From assembly GCA_003160635.1 (NCBI GenBank), contig PMLV01000070.1, positions 57,169 to 121,168 on the forward strand: a DNA stretch of 64,000 nt, given 5' to 3'. The notes under the pieces are model-generated. The model saw only the letters and a program-made list of their open reading frames with translations, was not told where the DNA came from and made no database searches. Shown here in pieces: positions 1 to 6,536 of the stretch. This DNA is from Acidimicrobiaceae bacterium (GTDB lineage Bacteria > Actinomycetota > Acidimicrobiia > Acidimicrobiales > RAAP-2). Within the stretch, counting starts at the first letter, position 1. Each line of letters opens with the position of its first letter. The position numbers were made by a program, and so were the translations under genes.

Positions 1-17
1 GGGGTGCCTAGCCTGGG

Positions 18-1046
18 GTGGTGCCAGCTCCCTACGACCTAGGACGCGAGGAACTGGACCGACTCCTCGACGGGCAGCCCGGGTTCCGGGCCCGCCAGGT
101 GTGGGAGGGCCTGCATGCCCGGGTCCTCCGGCCGGCGGAGATGACCGATCTGCCGGCTCCGCTGCGCGCCCTGTTGGCCGAGGCGTTGCCGCCCGCCCTC
201 GAGGAGGTGTCGCGGCGCTCGGCTGACGAGGGGCAGACCATCAAGTGGCTGTGGGCGCTCCATGACGGGGCGCAGGTCGAGACCGTCCTGATGCACTATC
301 CCGACCGGGTGACAGTGTGTGTCTCCACGCAGGCTGGTTGCGCCATGGCGTGCCAGTTCTGCGCCACGGGCCAGGCGGGATTCCAGCGTCAACTCAGCGC
401 GGGGGAGATCGTCGAACAGGTGGCCGAGGCCATGAGGGCGGCCCGGCCCCGCCGCCTGTCGAATGTGGTCTTCATGGGTATGGGTGAGCCCCTGGCCAAC
501 TACGACCGCGTGTGGAGTGCGGTGAGGCGACTGCATGGCGACATGGGTCTGTCGGCGCGCCATCTCACCCTGTCGACCGTTGGCGTCGTGCCGGGGATAC
601 ACCGCCTCGCCGCCGAGTCGTTGCCGGTCAACCTGGCCGTGTCACTCCATGCCGCCAATGACGAGAAGCGTGACATCCTTGTCCCCCTCAACCGGCGGTA
701 CCCCCTTTCGGTCCTCGCCGACGCGTGCGCCCACTACGTCGAGGCGACCCGTCGCCGTCTCTCGATCGAGTGGGCGATGATCCACGACGTCAACGACCAA
801 GGCTCCGATGCGGTGGAACTAGCGCATTTCGCCCGTCCGCTCGGCGCGCACGTGAACCTGATCCCCTTGAATCCCACTCCGGGGTACGCGGTCCGGGGCA
901 GCACGGCACGTCGAGTGCGGGAGTTTCGTGATCAGCTCGAGACTCTTGGCGTCAATGCCACGGTGCGGATGACTCGCGGCGCCGAGATCGACGCCGCCTG
1001 CGGGCAACTGGCTGCGTCGGTCACCCGGGGCCGGCTGTCGCCCTAG
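18..1046 (+). CDS. rlmN: 23S rRNA (adenine-2503-C2)-methyltransferase RlmN
   Basis: Radical-SAM enzyme that methylates A2503 of 23S rRNA (and often A37 of some tRNAs) in the cytoplasm. The CxxxCxxC cluster motif is seen as CAMACQFC at about residues 108-115. The SAM-binding MGMGEPL stretch follows near residue 155, and the family's second catalytic cysteine is present near the C-terminus in DAACGQ. At 342 residues it is close to normal length. An in-frame TAG at 9-11 means the start must be GTG 18 or GTG 21, so the gene is complete despite lying at the window edge. Its stop shares the four bases CTAG with the stop of the convergent enoyl-CoA hydratase. It is a housekeeping gene with no visible link to the catabolic genes. 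Confidence 0.95.
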   Translation: MVPAPYDLGREELDRLLDGQPGFRARQVWEGLHARVLRPAEMTDLPAPLRALLAEALPPALEEVSRRSADEGQTIKWLWALHDGAQVETVLMHYPDRVTVCVSTQAGCAMACQFCATGQAGFQRQLSAGEIVEQVAEAMRAARPRRLSNVVFMGMGEPLANYDRVWSAVRRLHGDMGLSARHLTLSTVGVVPGIHRLAAESLPVNLAVSLHAANDEKRDILVPLNRRYPLSVLADACAHYVEATRRRLSIEWAMIHDVNDQGSDAVELAHFARPLGAHVNLIPLNPTPGYAVRGSTARRVREFRDQLETLGVNATVRMTRGAEIDAACGQLAASVTRGRLSP

Positions 1047-1852
1047 CGATTCTTCCAATCGGGAGTGCGCTTCTCGGCAAAGGCGTTGGGCCCTTCCTTG
1101 GCGTCCTCGCTCGAGAAGACCTGGTCCGAGATCTCTGACTCGATTTCGTAGGCCTCCTCCATGTCCGTGGCCAGGCCACGGAGCACCGACTCCTTGGTCT
1201 TGCGAATCGCAAACGGGCCGTTCGCGATGATCCGGTAGGCATAGTCGTAGGCCCGTTCCATCAGGTCCGCCGGGCGGCAGACCTCGTTGAGGAGGCCCAT
1301 CTCGTAGGCTCGTGTGGCCGAAACCCGGTCGGCGCACAGGAGCAGCTCCATCGCGGCCGGGTAGGGAACCTGCCGGGGCAGGCGGACGGTCGTACCCCCT
1401 CCGGCGAACAGTCCCCGCTTGGGTTCCATGACGCCGAACCGGGCGATGTCGCTCGCCACGCGCAGATCGCAACCGCCCAGCATCTCCATCCCGCCGGCGA
1501 CGCAGTTTCCGTTCACGGCGGCGATGATCGGCTTGTACAGCGTGGTGCCGCGCAGGACCGCCTTGACGCCGTCATCGAGGCGGTAGCCGTCGATTTCGGC
1601 CTCCTGCCCCTCGTTCATCTTCTGCTGGAGCGCAGTGATCAGGGGGATGTAGGACTTCAGGTCTGCACCGACGCAGAAGTCCTGTCCGACCCCGGTGACA
1701 ATGGCGACGTATGCGTTGTCGTCCTCTCCGAAGCGCTCCCAGGCTGAACGCAACTGAAAGAAATGTTCCGCGTCCAGCGAGTTGCGCGCTTCGGGGCGGT
1801 TGATCGTGATCGTCACGACATGATCGTCGCCGGCGACATAGTCAATCGACAT
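1043..1852 (-). CDS. Enoyl-CoA hydratase/isomerase (crotonase) family protein
   Basis: A 269-residue crotonase-fold protein, normal length for the family, that probably hydrates or isomerises an enoyl-CoA. Seen in the sequence: an N-terminal INRPEARNSLD stretch, the first oxyanion-hole segment (DFCVGADL, about residue 62) and the second in NCVAGGMEMLGG near residue 115. A glutamate sits at the usual catalytic position in GVMEPKRG. It lies 12 bases downstream of the amidohydrolase on the same strand, so the two are probably co-transcribed. Its TAG stop interlocks with the rlmN stop. The substrate cannot be told from sequence. Confidence 0.88.
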   Translation of the reverse strand: MSIDYVAGDDHVVTITINRPEARNSLDAEHFFQLRSAWERFGEDDNAYVAIVTGVGQDFCVGADLKSYIPLITALQQKMNEGQEAEIDGYRLDDGVKAVLRGTTLYKPIIAAVNGNCVAGGMEMLGGCDLRVASDIARFGVMEPKRGLFAGGGTTVRLPRQVPYPAAMELLLCADRVSATRAYEMGLLNEVCRPADLMERAYDYAYRIIANGPFAIRKTKESVLRGLATDMEEAYEIESEISDQVFSSEDAKEGPNAFAEKRTPDWKNR

Positions 1853-1864
1853 CGGCGCGTCCGT

Positions 1865-3157
1865 TCAGTCGTCGGCGCTGAACGCCTTGGCCACGGTCGC
1901 CAAGTCGACGATGCCCTTCTCCCCGACGGACGTATGACCTCTGGCGCGCGAGACGAGCGAGGTGTCCACGTCGGAAGCCTCGGCCCGCAGGGCGCCCACC
2001 GTGCAGCTCTCCCGGGGGCGCACACTGAATGGGTCATACCGGAAGTGCCTCATGGCATTGAGGTGGGTGATCTTGTCGATCTCCTCGTCGGACACGTCCG
2101 AGAGGTACTTCATCGCGTCTTCAGGTGAGGTGGGCCAGGTCGAGTCCGAGTGTGGATAGTCACATTCCCAGGTGATGTTGTCGACGTTCATGTAGCGGCG
2201 GTTGTCGATCCCGAAGGCGTCGTCGATGAAGCAGGTGATGATGCGCTCCTTGAACACCTGGCTGGGCAGCATGTCCCCGAAGTCCTGCCCGGTCCACTTG
2301 TGGTGGTGCTGGTAGACGTAGTCGATGCGCTCGAGGGCGTAGGGGATCCACCCGATGCCGCCCTCGGAGAGTGCGAATCGGAGATCCTTGTACTTGCGCA
2401 GGATGGGTGACCACAACAGATCTGCGGCGGCCTGCACCATGTTGATCGGTTGCAGGCTGATCATGACATCGATGGGCGCCTCCGCCGAAGTGACGAGGAG
2501 CTGCGACGACGAGCCCAAGTGCATGCACACGATGGTGCCTTCGTCGGCGCACGCCTCCCACAGCGGGTCCCAATGGCTGTTGTGCAGTGAGGGCCACCCG
2601 AGCTTCTCGGGGTTCTCGGAGAAGGTGACCGCATGACACCCCTTCCCGGCCACGCGTCGCACCTCGGCGGCGGCGAGCTCCGGATCCCAGATGGCAGGAA
2701 TGGACAGGGGGATGAACCGTCCCGGTTCGGCTCCGCACCAGCCGTCGATGTGCCAGTCGTTGTAGGCCCGCACCATGGCCAGTGCCTCGTCCTTGTCCTC
2801 CCTGCGTGCGAAGAGCTGCCCGCAGAACTGGGGAAAGGAGGGAAAGCACATGGAGCCGAGCACGCCGTTGACCGACATGTCACGCACCCGTTCATGGACG
2901 TCGTAACAGCCGACACGCATGTCGTCGAGCGACGTGGGCTCGAGACCGTACTCTTCGGGTGGGCGTCCGACGACGGCGTTCAGCCCGACGTTGGGGATCT
3001 CGTTCCCGTCGTACTGCCAATAGTCGGTGCCGTCCGGACGCCGTACCAGTTGCGGCGCCTTGTCCTGGTACTTGGCGGGCAGGCGACCGTCGAACATGCC
3101 CCGAGGCTCGATCACGTGGTCATCCACACTGACCAGAATCAGATCTTCGGTGCGCAT
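1865..3157 (-). CDS. Amidohydrolase_2-type TIM-barrel metal-dependent hydrolase
   Basis: Predicted 430-residue cytoplasmic hydrolase or decarboxylase of the amidohydrolase-2 (ACMSD-like) superfamily. Likely metal or catalytic residues: His14 in SVDDHVIEP, His213 in CMHLGSS and Asp333 in ECDYPHSDSTWP. The usual HxH of the family is replaced by DDHxxE. The central WDPLWEAC signature is shared with three other amidohydrolases in this window. An open frame extends 16 codons further upstream, but ATG 3157 has a strong ribosome site (GGGGGAGG) about five bases ahead and gives the same N-terminus as the paralogues, so I chose it. It is followed at 12 bases by the enoyl-CoA hydratase. Substrate unknown. 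Confidence 0.85.
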   Translation of the reverse strand: MRTEDLILVSVDDHVIEPRGMFDGRLPAKYQDKAPQLVRRPDGTDYWQYDGNEIPNVGLNAVVGRPPEEYGLEPTSLDDMRVGCYDVHERVRDMSVNGVLGSMCFPSFPQFCGQLFARREDKDEALAMVRAYNDWHIDGWCGAEPGRFIPLSIPAIWDPELAAAEVRRVAGKGCHAVTFSENPEKLGWPSLHNSHWDPLWEACADEGTIVCMHLGSSSQLLVTSAEAPIDVMISLQPINMVQAAADLLWSPILRKYKDLRFALSEGGIGWIPYALERIDYVYQHHHKWTGQDFGDMLPSQVFKERIITCFIDDAFGIDNRRYMNVDNITWECDYPHSDSTWPTSPEDAMKYLSDVSDEEIDKITHLNAMRHFRYDPFSVRPRESCTVGALRAEASDVDTSLVSRARGHTSVGEKGIVDLATVAKAFSADD

Positions 3158-3258
3158 GACAACCTCCCCCGCCGCCAGGACTTTCCTGACACCCGTGTCA
3201 TCCACCCTATGCGCCCTTTACCTGGTGATGCGACAGTGCGACATCCCCGAATGCCAGC

Positions 3259-3912
3259 TCAGCCGGGCAGTGAGGCAATGGCCGCCTGGAGTTTGGGTGC
3301 CGCCACGCCACGCCGTGGCTGGATGATGTCATCGATCAGTCCGTACTCCCGGGCCTCCTCGGCGGTCAGGTAGTGGTCGCGATCGATATCGAGTGATACC
3401 TGGGCGATCGGTCGACCACTGTGGTGTGCGATGATCTCGGACATACGGTGGGTGAGGGCGAGAACCTCCCGTAGCTGGATCTCCATGTCCGAAGGCGCGC
3501 CGCTGGCGCCGGCCGAGCCCTGGTGGATCATGATGCGGGCGTTGGGGAGGGAAAAGCGCTTCTCGGCGGCGCCTCCGCAGAGGATCATGGCGGCCGCCGA
3601 CATCCCCATCCCGACGCAGATGGTCGAGACGTCGGGAGCCACATGCTGCATGACATCGTAAATGGCCATGCCGGCGTAGGCCTGCCCGCCCGGTGAATTG
3701 ATGTAGAGGTGGATGTCCTTCTCGGGGTCCCGGGCCTCGAGGAACAGGATCTGCGAGATGATCAGGTTCGCCACCTGGTCGTCGACCGGCTGACCCAGGA
3801 AGACGATCCGTTCACGGAGCAGCTGCGAGTAGATGTCGAAGGCGCGATCGCCCCGGCTGCCCTCCTCTATGACGGTGGGCACCAAGACCTGCGAAGGATG
3901 GGGCATCGGCAT
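3259..3912 (-). CDS. clpP: ATP-dependent Clp protease proteolytic subunit ClpP
   Basis: Serine-protease subunit that forms heptameric rings and degrades substrates fed by a Clp ATPase. At 217 residues its length is normal. The catalytic triad is present: Ser105 in GMGMSAAAM, His130 in RIMIHQG and Asp179 in DIDRDHYL. INSPGG lies near residue 71. The serine segment GMGMS differs from the common GxAASM form, so this may be one subunit of a mixed ClpP1P2-type particle. A good ribosome site (AAGGAG) precedes ATG 3912. It diverges from an XRE-type regulator across a 30-bp palindrome, which suggests repression or activation by that neighbour. No Clp ATPase is encoded in the window. Confidence 0.93.
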   Translation of the reverse strand: MPMPHPSQVLVPTVIEEGSRGDRAFDIYSQLLRERIVFLGQPVDDQVANLIISQILFLEARDPEKDIHLYINSPGGQAYAGMAIYDVMQHVAPDVSTICVGMGMSAAAMILCGGAAEKRFSLPNARIMIHQGSAGASGAPSDMEIQLREVLALTHRMSEIIAHHSGRPIAQVSLDIDRDHYLTAEEAREYGLIDDIIQPRRGVAAPKLQAAIASLPG

Positions 3913-3940
3913 GGGAACTCCTTCTCGCTTTCTGATGCCC

Positions 3941-3970
3941 GAAGATTATCTCATATGTGAGATAATCTTC
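3941..3970. promoter_or_regulatory. 30-bp palindrome with mirrored -10 elements between clpP and the XRE gene
   Basis: The 30 bases match their own reverse complement except for one central pair. Each half contains GATAAT preceded by TGA, an extended -10 form. Rightward, GATAAT at 3961-3966 would start transcription at about the GTG of the XRE gene (3975), giving a leaderless message. Leftward, the mirror copy would give a leader of roughly 25 bases with a ribosome site before clpP. A dimeric repressor bound here would cover both promoters. Promoter activity and regulator identity are inferred. Confidence 0.7.
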
Positions 3971-3974
3971 TCGC

Positions 3975-4232
3975 GTGGACGAGCGGCTCCATCCTCCGGT
4001 GTTCCCCGGCTTCCGCCAGATGGCCGAGCGTCGCCACGCCCTGAGCGGGCAGCTCACAGCGCTGCGGCGCAGCTTGGGTGTCTCTCAGGCCGAGGTGGCC
4101 TCCCGTATGGGGACGTCGCAGTCGGCCGTGGCCCGGTTCGAGGCTGGGGACCTCGACGTGCGGCTCTCCACGATCGAGCGCTATACGGCAGCTCTGGGTG
4201 GGACATTGGAATGGAGGATCGAACGTGCATGA
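3975..4232 (+). CDS. Small XRE-family helix-turn-helix regulator
   Basis: An 85-residue DNA-binding protein. The helix-turn-helix covers about residues 35-58 (GVSQAEVASRMG, then TSQSAVARFEAG), preceded by a short helix and followed by STIERYTAALGG, the usual fifth helix of Cro/CI-type domains. There is no effector domain. GTG 3975 is only five bases from the end of the 30-bp palindrome, has no ribosome site, and sits where a leaderless message would begin. ATG 4020 is an alternative start. It overlaps the downstream ClpP-like gene by eight bases, so the two are translationally coupled. It probably autoregulates and controls the divergent clpP. It does not obviously resemble ClgR, the known actinobacterial Clp activator, beyond the shared fold. 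Confidence 0.85.
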   Translation: MDERLHPPVFPGFRQMAERRHALSGQLTALRRSLGVSQAEVASRMGTSQSAVARFEAGDLDVRLSTIERYTAALGGTLEWRIERA

Positions 4233-4818
4233 GAGTGAGTGGTCGCAGGCCCTGGCCCAGCGGCTCTTCGACCAGCGGGTGGTGCTTCTGAACGGCCCGC
4301 TTGACGAGACGGCGGCCACCCGGGTGGCGGCGGAGCTGATGACGCTCGACGCACAGGGGGACGAAGCTGTCTCGTTGCGGATCGATTGCCCCGATGGGAG
4401 CTTGGCGCTCGCACTCACGCTGATGGACGTGATCGAGTTGTCGGGTGTACCCGTGCGGGCGCTGTGCCTGGGGAAGGTGGGGGGTCCCGCGGTGGGTGTC
4501 CTTTCGGTCTGTCACCATCGGGCCGCCATGCCCAGTACCGGTTTCTCCCTGCGCGAGCCGACGACGCAGTTCGAGACACGGGGCCGTGACGTGGAGCAGT
4601 GGGCACGGCTGCGGTCCGAGGAGCGGCAGCGCTTTACCGACCGGGTGGCGGCGGCCGTGGGCCGGCCCGCCGCCACGGTGAGCGACGCATTTACCAGGGG
4701 CGTCTTCATGAGCGCGCAAGAGGCGTCGGATTTCGGGCTGATCGACGAGATCTGCCGTCCCAAGGGTGCCATCCGCCAGATGCCGGGACCGCCGATCGGT
4801 TTTCGACCTCGTCGCTGA
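4225..4818 (+). CDS. Catalytically dead ClpP-like protein (ClpR-like)
   Basis: A 197-residue protein that aligns along its whole length with the ClpP encoded at 3259-3912: IDCPDG for INSPGG, LCLGKVGGPAVG for the serine segment, and SAQEASDFGLID for TAEEAREYGLID. All three catalytic positions are changed: Ser to Gly87, His to Arg110 and Asp to Gly159. It should keep the ClpP fold but have no peptidase activity, as in the ClpR subunits of cyanobacteria and plastids. It could join mixed rings, act as an adaptor or decoy, or sense Clp status. GTG 4225 has a GGAGGA site about seven bases upstream and overlaps the regulator's stop. Earlier in-frame starts fall inside the regulator and are unlikely. 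Confidence 0.82.
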   Translation: MHESEWSQALAQRLFDQRVVLLNGPLDETAATRVAAELMTLDAQGDEAVSLRIDCPDGSLALALTLMDVIELSGVPVRALCLGKVGGPAVGVLSVCHHRAAMPSTGFSLREPTTQFETRGRDVEQWARLRSEERQRFTDRVAAAVGRPAATVSDAFTRGVFMSAQEASDFGLIDEICRPKGAIRQMPGPPIGFRPRR

Positions 4819-4838
4819 CCTCGTGCCTACGATGCGGT

Positions 4839-5606
4839 ATGAGCGGGCTCCTCGAGGGACGGTGCATCACGGTGGTCGGGGCGGGCACGCAGCCTTCTCG
4901 TGATCCCGATGCGCCGGTGGGGAACGGTCGTGCGATCGCCGTGCGCGCCGCCCGTGAAGGCGCCTCCGTCGTGTGCGTCGACCGCGACGAAGAGGCGGTG
5001 CAAGCCACGTGGCGCCAGATCACCGAAGAAGGCGGGAGGGCCGCGGTACTGATCTGCGATGTGACGACCGAGGAGGGGTGCCGGACCGCCGTGGCAGAAG
5101 AAAGGGGATTGGCGCCCGATGGGATCGTCCTCAATGTCGGAGTCGGCTACGGCATGGGTGTGGCGGGAACCTCTCCCGAGGAATGGGACCGGACCTTCGA
5201 CCTGAACCTGCGGGCCCACTTTCTGCTGGTGCGCCGGGCACTGGTCATCCTCCCCGACGGCGGGTCGATCGTCTTCATCGGTTCGGCCGCCGGCCTACGG
5301 CCCGGCAGCCGGATCCCGGCCTACGACGCCAGCAAGGCGGGCCTCATAGGGCTGAGCCGACATGTCGCGGTGGAGGGGGCCCGCCGGGGTATCCGGGCCA
5401 ATGTGCTGGCGCCCGGGCACATCGACACGCCCCTGGGACGTGCCGCCTCCGCCGGCCGGCCCTCGCGCACAACGACTCCCGTCCCCCTCGGCCGCATGGG
5501 GACCGCATGGGAAGTCGCCGCCGCCGCCGTCTTCTTGCTCTCCGAGGAGGCGAGCTACATCACCGGCCAGGTGCTGGCCGTCGACGGAGGTCTCACGCTG
5601 ATCTGA
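4839..5606 (+). CDS. SDR-family oxidoreductase
   Basis: A 255-residue short-chain dehydrogenase. The Rossmann glycine motif near the N-terminus is split by an insertion of about ten residues (GAG, then APVGNG), a variant known in one SDR subgroup. The catalytic Ser (IGSAAG), Tyr and Lys (YDASK) are all present. The C-terminus ends in the usual VDGGLTLI. NAD(P)-linked oxidation of a hydroxyacyl-CoA or other secondary alcohol is likely, substrate unknown. It starts 20 bases after the ClpP-like gene on the same strand and may share its transcript. It converges with the MaoC gene on the other strand. Confidence 0.87.
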   Translation: MSGLLEGRCITVVGAGTQPSRDPDAPVGNGRAIAVRAAREGASVVCVDRDEEAVQATWRQITEEGGRAAVLICDVTTEEGCRTAVAEERGLAPDGIVLNVGVGYGMGVAGTSPEEWDRTFDLNLRAHFLLVRRALVILPDGGSIVFIGSAAGLRPGSRIPAYDASKAGLIGLSRHVAVEGARRGIRANVLAPGHIDTPLGRAASAGRPSRTTTPVPLGRMGTAWEVAAAAVFLLSEEASYITGQVLAVDGGLTLI

Positions 5607-5616
5607 GTGCCGCCCG

Positions 5617-6036
5617 TCAATCGAGGCGGACGGTGGCCCAACCCTTCAGGTGCGTACCCCCGGTCTGGCGCGTGGCGGAGAGCTCGAGGTCGACCAGTCG
5701 TTCTCCGTCGACTTCCCGCTTGGCGACGACGGTTCCTTCGTAGGTGATCACGTCGCCGGGCCAGGCCTGTTCCCTGAATTGCACCTTGAACTGCCGCACG
5801 GACGCCGCTCCGAGCCAGTCGGTGACATAGGTCGCCAGCACCCCGGCCTGGAGCATCCCGACGGCGAAGGGGGTCGGGAATCCTGCCTTCTTGGCAAACT
5901 CGGAGTCATGGTGGATGGGGTTCATGTCGCTTGACGCGCCCTGATAGCGCACGAAGTCGGTGATGGTGAGCGGCTTGTCGACGAACGGGGCGTGCGATGT
6001 GCCGACTTCCACGTCGTCCCATTTCACCGTACTCAT
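5617..6036 (-). CDS. MaoC-like hydratase, catalytic subunit
   Basis: A 139-residue single-hotdog protein. The hydratase-2 motif is visible in SSDMNPIHHDSEFAKKAG (about residues 35-52), where Asp and His form the usual (R)-enoyl-CoA hydratase site. Its ATG overlaps the TGA of the upstream hotdog gene (ATGA), so the two are made in a fixed ratio. In actinobacterial MaoC pairs such as ChsH1/ChsH2 one subunit carries the catalytic motif and the other is structural, and that arrangement fits here. It probably hydrates an enoyl-CoA with a bulky or branched chain. Substrate not determinable. Confidence 0.87.
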   Translation of the reverse strand: MSTVKWDDVEVGTSHAPFVDKPLTITDFVRYQGASSDMNPIHHDSEFAKKAGFPTPFAVGMLQAGVLATYVTDWLGAASVRQFKVQFREQAWPGDVITYEGTVVAKREVDGERLVDLELSATRQTGGTHLKGWATVRLD

Positions 6037-6485
6037 GAGGCACCTCCCTCGCTCGGCGCCTGCCCCGTTTCGATGACGGTGCTCCTCGACTCGGCCACGA
6101 GCTTCCCCGTCTCGTCACGGAACTCGGTGACCGTCTCGGTGAAGTTCATCGCCCCGCCCCGGCGTCCGGCCTTCTCGTAGATCCGGTCGATGCGGCTGAT
6201 GCCGGTCAGGATGGCTCCGGCCCGCGGCGGCTCGCCGAAGAAGACGAATTCTTGCTCGCCGTGGAGGATGCGCTCGTAATTGCGCGGCTCGTCGCCCCAC
6301 GGAGAATTCGACTCGTCCTGCCAGAATCCCGACGCGCACAGGAAGGTGACCGGCGATAGCGGGTGCTCGCCTTCGAGGTATTCGGGGTTCGACGACTTGG
6401 TCGCCCGCGCGAACTCCCGGATCTTGCCCCGTTCGACGACCATCTGAAATGGGGCGCCTTGGCGGCCCACGAGAGATTCGCTCAT
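6033..6485 (-). CDS. MaoC/FAS1-like dehydratase N-terminal domain protein (partner subunit)
   Basis: A 150-residue hotdog protein of the MaoC-N type. It starts with the typical VGRQGAPFQMVVERGKIREF region and has the SPVTFL and EFVFFGEPPRAG segments of the family. It lacks the Asp/His hydratase-2 motif carried by its downstream neighbour, so it is most likely the non-catalytic half of a heteromeric enoyl-CoA hydratase. It overlaps that neighbour by four bases. The upstream gene on this strand is the fused CoA-transferase, 51 bases away, so all three may form one operon. Confidence 0.83.
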   Translation of the reverse strand: MSESLVGRQGAPFQMVVERGKIREFARATKSSNPEYLEGEHPLSPVTFLCASGFWQDESNSPWGDEPRNYERILHGEQEFVFFGEPPRAGAILTGISRIDRIYEKAGRRGGAMNFTETVTEFRDETGKLVAESRSTVIETGQAPSEGGAS

Positions 6486-6536
6486 GCAGACTCCCTTGTG
6501 AATGTGACGACCCGCACTGTAGTGAAGCCCGCGCTC

